Shown here piece by piece: positions 8,235 to 16,905 of a stretch of 64,000 bases of DNA. Origin of the DNA: Clostridia bacterium (GTDB lineage Bacteria; Bacillota; Clostridia; Christensenellales; Aristaeellaceae); contig JAFSOC010000008.1 of NCBI GenBank assembly GCA_017447185.1, forward strand, positions 62,001 through 126,000, given 5' to 3'. The notes beneath the pieces were generated by a model, which saw nothing but the letters and a program-made list of their open reading frames with translations, was not told the origin of the DNA and made no database searches. The first letter of the stretch is position 1, and each line of letters starts with the position of its first letter. The position numbers and the translations under genes are program-made.

Positions 8235-8542
8235 ACAGCAGCGAAATATGGATCACGATCCTGGTGGCGGCGGGCGTGAGCCTGCTGGTGCGGGCGCTGC
8301 CGCTGACGCTGATCCGCCGGCCCATCAAAAACCGGTTTATCCGTTCATTCCTCTTCTATGTACCCTATGCCACACTGGCGGTGATGACCTTCCCGGCCAT
8401 GATTGACGCGGCGGCGCATCCCGTGGCGGGCATCGCGGCGCTGGCGGCCGGCGCCATTGCGGCCTGGTGCAGACTGGGACTGTTTCCGGTGGCTATTATC
8501 AGCTGTGCGGTGGAATTCCTGGCAGGGCTGATCCCTGTCTGA
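8231..8542 (+). CDS. azlD: AzlD family protein, TTG start
   Basis: Small membrane partner of AzlC, 103 residues with three to four hydrophobic segments (WITILVAAGVSLLVRALPL, YVPYATLAVMTFPAMI, VAGIAALAAGAIAAW). The start is TTG 8231, overlapping the azlC stop (TTGA) and preceded by GGAAGGAGG. AzlC and AzlD normally work together. This is the last gene before a terminator. Confidence 0.85.
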   Translation: MNSSEIWITILVAAGVSLLVRALPLTLIRRPIKNRFIRSFLFYVPYATLAVMTFPAMIDAAAHPVAGIAALAAGAIAAWCRLGLFPVAIISCAVEFLAGLIPV

Positions 8543-8581
8543 AACAGGGAAACGCCGGAAGATAAGCCTGAAAACCTTCAG

Positions 8582-8615
8582 ACGGTTCGTGCGGAAGCGC
8601 GGGCCGTTTTTCTTT
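8582..8615 (+). terminator. Terminator of the metal ABC/azlCD operon
   Basis: 11-bp stem ACGGTTCGTGC / GCGCGGGCCGT with G-T pairs (8582-8592, 8597-8607), GGAA loop, then TTTTCTTT. The T-run continues into the -35 box of the parA promoter. Confidence 0.8.
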
Positions 8616-8641
8616 ACAAGCCCGGATCAAACGGGTATAAT
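8613..8641 (+). promoter_or_regulatory. Promoter of parAB
   Basis: TTTACA (8613-8618), 17-base spacer, perfect TATAAT (8636-8641), 46 bases before the parA start. Confidence 0.75.
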
Positions 8642-8686
8642 ATATAGGTATTTTTATGCCCTCACGGGAGGGCAGAAGGAGTCCTC

Positions 8687-9457
8687 ATGGGCAAGATTGT
8701 TGCGATTGCGAATCAGAAGGGCGGCGTCGGCAAGACGACAACTGCTGTGAACCTGGCGGCCGCGCTGGCGGAAGCCGGGAAAAATGTGCTGATGGTGGAC
8801 CTGGATCCCCAGGGGAACACCACCAGCGGCCTGGGCGGCAAGGTGAACGAACGGAATTCCGTGTATGACGCGATGATGGGGCGGACATCCCTGGCATCCA
8901 GTATCCAGAAGACGGAAATCAAGAAGCTGAAGCTGCTGGGTTCCGATATCCGCCTGGCGGCGGCCGAAGTGGAACTGGTGAACGCCACCGACCGGGAATT
9001 CTACCTGAAGAACCTGCTGGGCGCGGTGCGGGAAGATTATGACTTCATCTTTGTGGACTGCCCGCCGAGCCTGAGCCTGCTGACGCTGAACGCGCTGGGG
9101 GCGGCGGACACGGTGCTGGTTCCGATCCAGTGCGAATACTATGCGCTGGAAGGCGTGACCAGCCTGATGAGCACGATCCAGCGGGTGAAGCGGACCTTCA
9201 ATCCCCGGCTGGAGATCGAAGGCATCCTGCTGACGATGCTGGACGGGCGGACGAACCTGGGACTGCAGGTGGTGGACCAGGTGAAAAAGCATTTCCGCAA
9301 GGAAGTTTTCGCCACGGTGATTCCGCGGAACGTACGCCTGGGCGAGGCGCCCAGCCACGGGCAGCCCATCTGCCTGTACGACCCGAAGAGCACCGGCGCC
9401 ATGGCGTATGAAGCGCTGGCGAAGGAAGTCATCGCCCGGAACAAGAAAATGAAGTAA
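8687..9457 (+). CDS. parA: Chromosome partitioning ATPase ParA/Soj
   Basis: Deviant-Walker-A ATPase of 256 residues that, with ParB, separates replicated origins and can regulate initiation. KGGVGKTT at 11-18 carries the signature lysine Lys11 and Lys16. VDLDPQGN and FVDCPPSLSLL are the other conserved boxes. The short N-terminus without a DNA-binding domain is typical of chromosomal Soj rather than large plasmid ParA. AAGGAG precedes the ATG. parB follows 24 bases downstream. Confidence 0.93.
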   Translation: MGKIVAIANQKGGVGKTTTAVNLAAALAEAGKNVLMVDLDPQGNTTSGLGGKVNERNSVYDAMMGRTSLASSIQKTEIKKLKLLGSDIRLAAAEVELVNATDREFYLKNLLGAVREDYDFIFVDCPPSLSLLTLNALGAADTVLVPIQCEYYALEGVTSLMSTIQRVKRTFNPRLEIEGILLTMLDGRTNLGLQVVDQVKKHFRKEVFATVIPRNVRLGEAPSHGQPICLYDPKSTGAMAYEALAKEVIARNKKMK

Positions 9458-9481
9458 CGCACAGATTGGAGAAAGATATCC

Positions 9482-10342
9482 ATGCCGAAGAAGACGCACG
9501 GGCTGGGACGCGGCCTGGACTCCCTGTTCGCCGGAAACGACGAGGACTGGGGCGTCACCATCCAGGAGATTCCCGTGGGAGACCTGGATCCGAATCCGGA
9601 ACAGCCCCGCAAAACATTCAACGACGAAAGTATCGCCCAGCTGTCGGAGAGTATCCGGGACCAGGGCGTGCTGCAACCCCTGCTGGTGGCAGCCACCAGC
9701 GGCGGAAGATACAGGATTATCGCGGGTGAGCGGAGATACCGGGCCGGCCGGATGGCCGGACTGGAGACGCTGCCCTGCATCGTGAAGGATATTGACGCGG
9801 TGCGGCAGATGGAAATCGCGCTGATCGAGAACCTGCAGCGGGAAGACCTGAACCCGATGGAAGCGGCGAAGGGCGTGAACGCGCTGATGAAGCAGTGCGG
9901 CTACACCCAGGAGAAGGTCAGCGCCCGGCTGGGCAAGAGCCGCCCTGCGGTGGCGAACCTGCTGCGGCTGCTGTCGCTGCCGGAAGAAGTGACCGAGATG
10001 GTGCGGGACGGCCGGCTGAGCGCGGGACACGCGCGGGTGCTGGCAGGACTGGACAGCAAGGAAGAGCAGCTGCGGCTGGCACGGCTGGCGGTGGAAGAAG
10101 GCCTGAGCGTGCGCCGACTGGAGCAGCTGGCCTCGGCCGCGAAGCCGAAGAAGCCCGCCACGAAGCGGAAGCCGCAGAGCCTGCCGGCGGAGCTGAACGA
10201 ACTGCAGGACAAGATCCGGGAGAAGACCGGGCTGAAGAGCACCCTGACGGGAAGTGTTTCCAGGGGGAAGATTGTGCTGCAGTATTCGAGCCGGGAAGAG
10301 CTGGAGCGGTTTAATGAGATCATGGATCTCATACAGGAGTGA
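9482..10342 (+). CDS. parB: ParB/Spo0J chromosome partitioning protein
   Basis: Centromere-binding CTPase clamp of 286 residues. The N-terminus (KKTHGLGRGLDSLF) is the usual ParA-stimulating tail. GERRYRAG at 82-89 belongs to the CTP-binding pocket, ALIENLQREDLNPMEAA to the linker and KVSARLGKSRPAVANLLRL to the helix-turn-helix that reads parS. The C-terminal ~55 residues form the dimer domain. It is cotranscribed with parA. I saw no parS palindrome (GTTTCACGTGAAAC type) nearby by eye. In many bacteria parAB lies close to oriC, but no rsmG, mnmG or dnaA is in this window. Confidence 0.93.
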   Translation: MPKKTHGLGRGLDSLFAGNDEDWGVTIQEIPVGDLDPNPEQPRKTFNDESIAQLSESIRDQGVLQPLLVAATSGGRYRIIAGERRYRAGRMAGLETLPCIVKDIDAVRQMEIALIENLQREDLNPMEAAKGVNALMKQCGYTQEKVSARLGKSRPAVANLLRLLSLPEEVTEMVRDGRLSAGHARVLAGLDSKEEQLRLARLAVEEGLSVRRLEQLASAAKPKKPATKRKPQSLPAELNELQDKIREKTGLKSTLTGSVSRGKIVLQYSSREELERFNEIMDLIQE

Positions 10343-10396
10343 TCAGAGGGAGATCCTGCCAGAGCTTGCTATCCTGCAGCGGGAATCGTAAGGGGA

Positions 10397-10499
10397 CCCT
10401 TCGACTGCGCTCAGGGTGACACACCGGACTGGAAGAATAAATCCGGGCAGCGGGAGATTTGCTCCTAAGAAGATTCCTCGACAAGTTCGGAATGACAAC
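10397..10499 (+). repeat. Pair of TCGAC...TGACA-type intergenic repeats
   Basis: Unit one at 10397-10423 (CCCTTCGACTGCGCTCAGGG then TGACACA). Unit two at 10472-10499 (GATTCCTCGACAAGTTCGGA then ATGACAAC). Both recur as a pair at 32113-32210. The 177-base gap between parB and the sugar transferase holds little else. Confidence 0.75.
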
Positions 10500-10519
10500 A
10501 TTGACAGGGAGGGGAAAAC

Positions 10520-11203
10520 GTGGGGAAGACGGAGATGCCCAAGATGCCTTACTGGGACGGGCCGCTTTCACATCCCTTCTACAGCAAGGTTGTCAAACGG
10601 ATCCTGGATTTTCTGCTGGCTTTGATTCTGCTGGTGCCGGGACTCCTGATGATGATTCCACTGGCCATCTGGGTGAAGGTGGATTCGGAAGGGCCGGTGC
10701 TATACAAGGCCATCCGCGGCGGATATCACAACCAGCCTTTCCGGATCTGGAAATTCCGGAGCATGGTGGTGGACGCGGACAAGACCGGCGGATGCACCGC
10801 CAAGAACGACGCCCGGGTGACCCGGGCCGGGAAGGTCATGCGCCGGCTGAAGCTGGACGAGCTGCCCCAGCTGTTCAACATCCTGAAAGGGGACATGAGC
10901 TTTGTGGGGCCGCGGCCGGAGCTGCTTTTGTACACGGAGCAGTATACGGAAGAGCAGCAGTGCATCCTGTGGGTGCGGCCGGGGGTGACGGACCGCAGCA
11001 GCATCGTGTATATCGCGCAGGATGAAATCGTCGGGGAGGAAGACCCCGTGGCCAATTTCGAGAAGCTGATCCTGCCGGAGAAGAACCGGCTGCGGGTGGA
11101 ATACGCGAAGACCCAGAGCTTCCCGCTGGACTGCCGGCTGATGCTGGAGACGATCAAGGGCGTTTTCGGCAAGGCAGAGGATATGGCGAGGGAACGGCGG
11201 TAG
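10520..11203 (+). CDS. Bacterial sugar transferase (polyprenyl-phosphate glycosyl-1-phosphate transferase)
   Basis: Starts a surface glycan by moving a sugar-1-phosphate from a nucleotide sugar onto a membrane polyprenyl phosphate. The 227-residue protein has one membrane segment at about 27-48 (ILDFLLALILLVPGLLMMI), then the family core: KFRSM near 74, LKLDELPQLFNILKGDMSFV with the catalytic Asp-Glu pair, and GPRPEL. It is the short PglC/WcaJ-C-terminal type. The start is GTG 10520 behind GGGAGGGG. It heads a group with split transketolase genes and licD, which supports a surface-polysaccharide job. The donor sugar cannot be read from the sequence. Confidence 0.88.
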   Translation: MGKTEMPKMPYWDGPLSHPFYSKVVKRILDFLLALILLVPGLLMMIPLAIWVKVDSEGPVLYKAIRGGYHNQPFRIWKFRSMVVDADKTGGCTAKNDARVTRAGKVMRRLKLDELPQLFNILKGDMSFVGPRPELLLYTEQYTEEQQCILWVRPGVTDRSSIVYIAQDEIVGEEDPVANFEKLILPEKNRLRVEYAKTQSFPLDCRLMLETIKGVFGKAEDMARERR

Positions 11204-11214
11204 TTGTTAGTAAT
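11201..11214 (+). repeat. Short TTAGTTG-type repeat overlapping a stop codon
   Basis: TAGTTGTTAGTAAT; the TAG stop of the sugar transferase gene is the first unit of the repeat. Confidence 0.5.
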
Positions 11215-11233
11215 TTGAGACCGGGAGATTTGC

Positions 11234-12106
11234 ATGGAAAATTATGAGGGTTTGGTACACCGGGGGTTTTCGGCGGCTCCGGACGTTCAGGATCCGGCTG
11301 TGCTGGCATGGCTGATCCGGCGGAACGGGTTGGAGATGTCCCGGATCAGCCGCGGAAGCCATATCGGCAGCGTTTTCAGTGTGGCGGAGATTATCGCCGT
11401 GCTGTATACGGGCATCCTGCATGTGGATCCCGCGAACCCACAGATGCCGGACCGGGACCGGCTGATCCTCAGCAAGGGACACGCCGGCAGCGCGGTTTAC
11501 GCGGCGCTGGCGGAAACCGGGTTTTTCCCGGTGGAGGAGCTGAAGCACCACTACGCCAACGGATCGATCCTCAGCGGCCACGTGAGCCACAAGGGGATCC
11601 CGGGGGTGGAGATTTCCACCGGATCGCTGGGGCACGGGCTGAGCATCGGCGCGGGCATGGCGATGGGCGCCCGGATGAACGGGGAAGACTGGCGGACCTG
11701 GGTGGTCCTGGGCGATGGCGAATGCGACGAGGGCTCCGTATGGGAAGCAGCGCTGCAGGCGGCGCAGTTCAAGCTGGACCGGCTGGTGGCCGTGGTGGAC
11801 TACAACCATATGCAGAGCCTGTTTACGGTGGAAAAGACGCTGCAGCTGGAACCCTTTGAAAGCAAATGGAGAGATTTCGGGTGGAACGCGGAGAGCGTGG
11901 ACGGACATGACGTCCGGGCGCTGCGGGCCGCCTTTGAGCGGGCGATGGATAACGCGGGCAGCGGAAAGCCCAGCGTGGTCCTGGCCCACACCGTGAAGGG
12001 GAAAGGCGTCTCCTTCATGGAAAACAACATCCTGTGGCATTACCGTACGCCGCAGGGCGAGGAATACGAAGCAGCCCTGAAAGAACTGGAGGCACAGAGA
12101 CCGTGA
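11234..12106 (+). CDS. Transketolase, N-terminal (TPP-binding) subunit
   Basis: 290-residue half of a split transketolase. The thiamine diphosphate motif is GDGECDEGSVWEAA with the closing Asn in VAVVDYN. Other conserved parts are SKGHAGSAVYAAL and GSLGHGLSIGAGMA. The partner subunit starts inside the stop codon (GTGA). Transketolase moves two-carbon ketol units between sugar phosphates. Split forms are common in Clostridia. Sitting between a sugar transferase and licD, this pair may serve glycan precursor synthesis rather than, or as well as, the pentose phosphate pathway; that is inference. An RBS (GGGAG) lies 8 bases before the ATG. Confidence 0.88.
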   Translation: MENYEGLVHRGFSAAPDVQDPAVLAWLIRRNGLEMSRISRGSHIGSVFSVAEIIAVLYTGILHVDPANPQMPDRDRLILSKGHAGSAVYAALAETGFFPVEELKHHYANGSILSGHVSHKGIPGVEISTGSLGHGLSIGAGMAMGARMNGEDWRTWVVLGDGECDEGSVWEAALQAAQFKLDRLVAVVDYNHMQSLFTVEKTLQLEPFESKWRDFGWNAESVDGHDVRALRAAFERAMDNAGSGKPSVVLAHTVKGKGVSFMENNILWHYRTPQGEEYEAALKELEAQRP

Positions 12107-13041
12107 GAGACGCGTTTGTTCGGGCCCTGATGGAGGAAATGGCCGCGAATGACCGGATCATCCTGATGACGGGTGACCTGGGTTTTGGCGTGCTGCAACC
12201 CCTGTGGGACCACTATCCGGACCGGATCATCAACGCGGGGATCGCGGAACAGAGCATGGTGGGCATGGCCGCCGGCCTGGCTGCCACTGGGAAGATCGTA
12301 TTTGTGTATTCCATCGGGAATTTCCCGACACTGCGGCCCCTGGAGCAGATCCGGAACGACTGCGCCTATCCCGGCGCGAACGTGAAGATCGTCTGCGTGG
12401 GCGGCGGATTTGTTTACGGCAGCCTGGGCATGAGCCACCACGCCACGGAGGACATGGCCATCATGCGGGCGCTGCCGGGGGTGACCTGCTTCGCGCCGGG
12501 GGATCCGGCGGAGGCGGAGGCCACCACCCACGCGGCGGTGCGGACCAACGGCACCTGCTACCTGCGGCTGGGACGGGGCAACGAGCCCAAAGTGCACGAA
12601 GGGCCTGTGACGGACTGGCACCTGCCGGCGCCGCTGACCATCCGGGAGGGAAGCCAGATCGCCCTGCTGAGCTCGGGCGGAATCCTGACCCAGACGGCGG
12701 AAGCCGCCCGGATGCTGGAAAAGCGCGGGATCAGCGCGGAGGTCGTAAGCTTCCCCTGCTTCAAGCCCATGGACCAGTTTGCGGTGAAGGAGCTTTCGGA
12801 GCGGTTCGGCATCCTGCTGACCGTGGAAGAGCACAACGTGACCGGCGGATTCGGCAGCGCGATCTGCGAGATCGTGGCGGAGCTCGGCAACGGATGCCGG
12901 GTGTACCGGGTCGGCCTGCACGACCTGTACACGGCGGTGGTCGGAAACCAGCAGTACCTGCGGGAAGTATACGGGATGGACGCGGAATCCATCGCAGACA
13001 GGGCGGAGGCTTTGCTTCATGAAAAAAGAACTGACGCTTGA
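12103..13041 (+). CDS. Transketolase, C-terminal (pyrimidine-binding) subunit
   Basis: 312-residue partner of the preceding gene. GTG 12103 overlaps the upstream TGA. NAGIAEQSMVGMAAGLAATG contains the Glu that activates TPP. The middle has SHHATEDMAIMRALPG and the last third is the Transketolase_C fold (LLTVEEHNVTGGFGSAICE). The two subunits should form an alpha2-beta2 enzyme. The 3' end overlaps the licD start by 23 bases. Confidence 0.88.
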   Translation: MRDAFVRALMEEMAANDRIILMTGDLGFGVLQPLWDHYPDRIINAGIAEQSMVGMAAGLAATGKIVFVYSIGNFPTLRPLEQIRNDCAYPGANVKIVCVGGGFVYGSLGMSHHATEDMAIMRALPGVTCFAPGDPAEAEATTHAAVRTNGTCYLRLGRGNEPKVHEGPVTDWHLPAPLTIREGSQIALLSSGGILTQTAEAARMLEKRGISAEVVSFPCFKPMDQFAVKELSERFGILLTVEEHNVTGGFGSAICEIVAELGNGCRVYRVGLHDLYTAVVGNQQYLREVYGMDAESIADRAEALLHEKRTDA

Positions 13042-13762
13042 GGAAATCCACGAGGAGCTGCTGTGCCAGCTGCGGGACATCACCGCCATCTGCGACCGGA
13101 ACGGGATTGAGTACAACCTGATGTGCGGGACACTGCTGGGCTGCATCCGCCACAAGGGATTCATCCCCTGGGATGACGACGTGGACCTGCTGATGACCCG
13201 GGAGGAGTTCACGAAGTTCCGGAAGGTCTATCCGGAGGAATGCGACCGGCAGTTTGAACTGACCTATCTGGACACCTGGACACCCCGGGTGATGAACCGG
13301 GACCCGGAAAAGGCCGCCGCGTTCACGGATTTCTTTATCCTGGACCCGCTGCCGCCGGAGGGCATCCGCCGGAAGATGCACTTGCTGCACCTGCACCTGC
13401 TGCAGGGCATGATGAAAAAGAACGTGGATTACAGCCGGTTCGGACTGAAGAACAGGATCCTGCTGCATGTGACCCACTGGATGGGGCTGCCCTTCAGCTA
13501 TTCCTGGAAGGCGGCGCGGTACGAGAAGGTATCCACCCGGTACAGGAAAGGCAACGACCTGCACATGTCCAACGGTGCGTTTGAGCTGATGACCCATGTG
13601 TGGCATCCGGAACAGTTTGCGGAGAAGATCCGCATGCCTTTTGAGGATGTGGAGTGCCTGGTGCCGAAAAAGTACAAGGAAGTGCTGACGGTGCTGTTCG
13701 GGCCGGACTATATGACGCCGCCGCCGGTGGAGGAACGGGTGGCGAAACATCTTGATCTGTGA
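13019..13762 (+). CDS. LicD family nucleotidyltransferase-fold protein
   Basis: 247-residue LicD protein. The signature is GTLLGCIRHKGFIPWDDDVD at about 38-57, with the metal-binding Asp cluster. LicD proteins attach phosphocholine or other phospho-substituents to cell-surface glycans such as teichoic acid. No choline kinase or cytidylyltransferase (licA, licC) is nearby, so the moiety added is open. It overlaps the transketolase gene and so belongs to the same operon. Confidence 0.87.
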   Translation: MKKELTLEEIHEELLCQLRDITAICDRNGIEYNLMCGTLLGCIRHKGFIPWDDDVDLLMTREEFTKFRKVYPEECDRQFELTYLDTWTPRVMNRDPEKAAAFTDFFILDPLPPEGIRRKMHLLHLHLLQGMMKKNVDYSRFGLKNRILLHVTHWMGLPFSYSWKAARYEKVSTRYRKGNDLHMSNGAFELMTHVWHPEQFAEKIRMPFEDVECLVPKKYKEVLTVLFGPDYMTPPPVEERVAKHLDL

Positions 13763-13784
13763 TTTCATCACAAATCGGGATGCG

Positions 13785-13807
13785 GTTGTTAGTTTTTTAG
13801 TTGTCAG
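13785..13807 (+). repeat. TTAGTTG-type heptamer repeat
   Basis: GTTGTTAGTTTTTTAGTTGT then CAG, between licD and the walJ RBS. Confidence 0.65.
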
Positions 13808-13823
13808 AGAGGAGGACGGGAAT

Positions 13824-14633
13824 ATGGAAATGTATTTCTGTCCTCTTTTTTCGGGATCTTCGGGAAACGCGCTTTTCTGCCAGTACGGGAATACGCGGAT
13901 CCTGATTGACGCGGGGAGAACGGGGAAGCAGCTGGACGAGGCCCTGATGTCCATCGGGGTGGATCCCTCCACTCTGGACGCCCTGCTGATTACCCATGAG
14001 CACTCGGACCATATCGACGGTGCGGGCGTGATGGCCCGGCGGCACCACATACCGGTCTATGCCACCCAGGAGACCTGGGAAGCGATGGAAAAAAAGCTCA
14101 AAAAGATGCCGGGGGACCTGATCCGTACGGTCCAGAGCGGAAAGAGCTTCTGGCTGGGAGACATCGGCGTGGAGCCCTTTTCCATTCCCCATGATGCGGC
14201 GGACCCGGTGGGCTACCGGCTGTGGGGCGGACAGATGAGCGTCTCCACGGCTACGGATCTTGGGGTATTTACGGAAAACGTCTACAGCGCGATCCGCGGC
14301 AGCACACTGGTGCTGCTGGAGAGCAACCATGATCCGGAACTGCTGCGGGCCAACCCAAGGTACAACGCGCAGCTGAAGGCCCGGATCCTGGGAGACCACG
14401 GGCACCTGAGCAACGCGGCCTGTGCGGAAGCGCTGCTGCGGCTGATCGGCGCGGGGACAAAGCACGTGGTGCTGGGACACCTGAGCCCGGAAAACAACAC
14501 GCCTACGCTGGCGCGGAACGTATCTGAAACCGCCATGATCCGGGAGGATATTCGCCCGGGCAGGGACGTTGAGCTGCAGGTAGCGCTGCGGGATGAGGTC
14601 AGCAGCATATTCAGGCTGAAAGAGACGGACTGA
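13824..14633 (+). CDS. walJ: MBL-fold metallohydrolase, WalJ/YycJ type
   Basis: Metallo-beta-lactamase-fold protein of 269 residues. The metal motif THEHSDHIDG gives His58, His60, Asp62 and His63; SNHDPELL and LGHLSPENN supply later ligands. The N-terminal FCPLFSGSSGNALF is characteristic of YycJ/WalJ (VicX), which in Bacillus belongs to the walRK operon and is a 5'-3' exonuclease-like DNA enzyme. Here it stands apart from any walRK genes. ATG 13824 follows GAGAGGAGGACGGG. The frame extends 24 codons upstream through repeat sequence, which I exclude. Only three bases separate it from the ABC-F gene. Confidence 0.85.
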   Translation: MEMYFCPLFSGSSGNALFCQYGNTRILIDAGRTGKQLDEALMSIGVDPSTLDALLITHEHSDHIDGAGVMARRHHIPVYATQETWEAMEKKLKKMPGDLIRTVQSGKSFWLGDIGVEPFSIPHDAADPVGYRLWGGQMSVSTATDLGVFTENVYSAIRGSTLVLLESNHDPELLRANPRYNAQLKARILGDHGHLSNAACAEALLRLIGAGTKHVVLGHLSPENNTPTLARNVSETAMIREDIRPGRDVELQVALRDEVSSIFRLKETD

Positions 14634-14636
14634 GAA

Positions 14637-16544
14637 ATGATTATTCTGGCACTGCAGGATGTAAAGAAAAGCTTCGGCACCCATGAGGTGCTGAAGAGTG
14701 TTTCGTTTACCCTGCAGGAGCAGGACCGGATGGGCCTGGTGGGCGTCAACGGCAGCGGCAAATCCACGCTGATGAAGATCATCGCGGGGCAGGAGACCGC
14801 TGACGAAGGCAGCGTCAATATGCAGAAAGGCCTGCGGATCGGCTACCTGGCCCAGCAGGGGGAGCTGACGGGCGAAGAAACGGTGCAGCGGGTGCTGGAA
14901 TCCGTGTTTGACCCTCTTGTGAAAATCGAAGAGGAAATGCGTTCCCTGGAAAACGAGATGGCCGAGCACGGCGGGGACGCGGAAATGCTGCGCAGGCTGG
15001 GCGGCCGGTACGACGCGCTGACCCGGGAATTTGAGCGGCAGGACGGATACAGCTGGCGGTCCCGGGTGACGGGCGTGCTGAAGGGCCTGAAGCTGTGGGA
15101 AATGCGGGAGATGGAAACGGCACGGCTGAGCGGCGGCGAGCGGACCCGGCTGTGCCTGGGCCGGATGCTGCTGTCCGGGCCGGACCTGCTGCTGCTGGAC
15201 GAGCCCACGAACCACCTGGACCTGAAGAGCATCACCTGGCTGGAAGAATACCTGAACAGCTACAAGGGCGCCGTGCTGGTGATCAGCCACGACCGCTATT
15301 TCATGGACCACGTGTGCAACCGGATGGCGGAGCTGATCCTGGGCACGGTGGAAACCTATACGGGCAACTACACCCAGTACACGGAAAAGCGGGCCGAGGT
15401 CTACGAGACCCGGATGAAGGCCTGGGAACTGCAGCAGAAGGAGATTGCCCGGCAGGAAGCCGTAATCGCCATGTACAAGCGGTTCAACCGGGAGAAGAGC
15501 CTTCGGCTGGCCCGGAGCCGGGAAAAACGGCTGGAGAAAATCGAGCGCCTGGAGAAGCCGCAGGAGGAAGGAACGGTGCAGTTCCGTTTCGAGGCGCGGC
15601 GGCGCACGGGCGAGGACGTACTGCAGGCGGAAGGCCTGGAGAAGAGCTTCGGCGAGCGGATCCTGTTCCGGGATGTGAAGATGCACATCCGGGCGGGGGA
15701 CCGGATCGCCCTGATCGGCGACAACGGCACCGGGAAAACCACGCTGCTGCGCTGCCTGACAGGGGAGGAGCAGCCGGATCACGGCAGCATCCGCTGGGGC
15801 ACGGGCGTGGACATCGGATACTACGACCAGCACCAGGCAGGCCTGCACCCGCAGAAGACTGTGCTGGACGAGGTATGGGACCGGTTCCCGCGGATGGAGC
15901 AGTACGAGGTGCGGGGCGCCCTGGGCCTGTTCCTGTTCACGGGGGACGACGTGTTCGCCCCGGTGAACACCCTGAGCGGCGGGGAGAAGGGCCGGGTGGC
16001 CCTGACGGAGCTGATGCTGCGGAAGGACAACGTGCTGCTCCTGGACGAACCCACGAACCACCTGGACATGGACAGCCGGGAAGTGCTGGAAGACGCCCTG
16101 GAGGATTTCCCGGGGACGATCCTGGCGGTCAGCCACGACCGGTACTTCATCAACCGGTTCGCGGAGAAGGTATTCGTGCTGGAAGAGGGCGGCATCCGGG
16201 AGTACCTGGGCAACTACGACAGCTATTTTGCCAAGGTGAGCCGGGACATGGAACCGGACGGGGAAACCTCCGGCATGACGCGGACCGCCCAGGACAAGGA
16301 AAAGAAGCGCAGCCGCGAGGAGCAGCAGCGCCTGAAGGAAAAGAAGGAGCGGCTGAAGCAGGCGGAGGAGGCCGTGGCGAAGGCGGAGAAGGAAGCCGCG
16401 GTGCTGGAGCAGGAGCTGGCGGACCCGGAAACCTACAAGGATCCGGAGGCGGCAGCCGAGAAGACCCGCCAGTACCGGCTGCTGCAGGAGGAAATCAACC
16501 GGCTGTACGCCGAATGGGAAGCGCTGGAGAGCGAAGAGGCGTAA
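14637..16544 (+). CDS. ABC-F family ATPase with C-terminal coiled coil
   Basis: Soluble twin-ATPase translation factor of 635 residues. Domain one has GVNGSGKST (36-44) and LSGGERTR; domain two has GDNGTGKTT and LSGGEKGR; both have LLLDEPTNHLD and SHDRYF. The interdomain linker (about residues 250-320) is rich in Arg and Lys, as expected for the tRNA-interaction arm. The last ~100 residues (EEQQRLKEKKERLKQAEEAV) form a charged coiled coil like that of Uup and YdiF/YfmR types. All catalytic residues are intact, unlike the second ABC-F gene in this window. ABC-F proteins act on the ribosomal E site to relieve stalling or give antibiotic protection; which applies here is unknown. Confidence 0.9.
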   Translation: MIILALQDVKKSFGTHEVLKSVSFTLQEQDRMGLVGVNGSGKSTLMKIIAGQETADEGSVNMQKGLRIGYLAQQGELTGEETVQRVLESVFDPLVKIEEEMRSLENEMAEHGGDAEMLRRLGGRYDALTREFERQDGYSWRSRVTGVLKGLKLWEMREMETARLSGGERTRLCLGRMLLSGPDLLLLDEPTNHLDLKSITWLEEYLNSYKGAVLVISHDRYFMDHVCNRMAELILGTVETYTGNYTQYTEKRAEVYETRMKAWELQQKEIARQEAVIAMYKRFNREKSLRLARSREKRLEKIERLEKPQEEGTVQFRFEARRRTGEDVLQAEGLEKSFGERILFRDVKMHIRAGDRIALIGDNGTGKTTLLRCLTGEEQPDHGSIRWGTGVDIGYYDQHQAGLHPQKTVLDEVWDRFPRMEQYEVRGALGLFLFTGDDVFAPVNTLSGGEKGRVALTELMLRKDNVLLLDEPTNHLDMDSREVLEDALEDFPGTILAVSHDRYFINRFAEKVFVLEEGGIREYLGNYDSYFAKVSRDMEPDGETSGMTRTAQDKEKKRSREEQQRLKEKKERLKQAEEAVAKAEKEAAVLEQELADPETYKDPEAAAEKTRQYRLLQEEINRLYAEWEALESEEA

Positions 16545-16591
16545 GGCAGTCCGCATATTGTATATTATAAGAACAGAAACACCATATTTTG

Positions 16592-16613
16592 TGCCTGCGA
16601 AAGCAGGCATTTT
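16592..16613 (+). terminator. Terminator after the ABC-F gene
   Basis: 7-bp stem TGCCTGC / GCAGGCA, GAAA loop, then TTTT. Confidence 0.7.
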
Positions 16614-16870
16614 CCATGGGGTGAATGGACACGCAAGGAGGCGTGTATAAAAGTGAAAGGACGGAATACAGGAAAATCAACGATTTCAGACTACGTAAAA
16701 AGGGGATCCGGAGGGTAAAAAGAGCGAAATCCCGGTTTTCGGCCGAAAATAGGACACGCTAGAAGGGGTGTTACAGGAAAACGGCGGAAAGGCCTGTAAA
16801 ATGGCCCACGGCGGAAGAGGGGCGGGACGAAAAATCGCAAAAAAAATTTTAAAAACCGGCAAAAAACCTC

Positions 16871-16899
16871 TTGCGCGCGAAAAAAGATTCGTGTATAAT
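16871..16899 (+). promoter_or_regulatory. Promoter of the S10-spc ribosomal operon
   Basis: TTGCGC (16871-16876), 17-base spacer, perfect TATAAT (16894-16899), preceded by A- and T-tracts. This is the only strong promoter seen before the ribosomal genes. Confidence 0.75.
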
Positions 16900-16905
16900 C
16901 CGAGT

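Noticed and set aside
8687-10342. parAB as sign of a plasmid or of oriC within the window
   Set aside because: The proteins are chromosomal Soj/Spo0J type, but no dnaA, rsmG, mnmG or DnaA-box cluster is present, and no parS was seen by eye.
13797-16610. Minus-strand frame of about 937 codons
   Set aside because: Antisense to walJ and the ABC-F gene; no recognisable domains.
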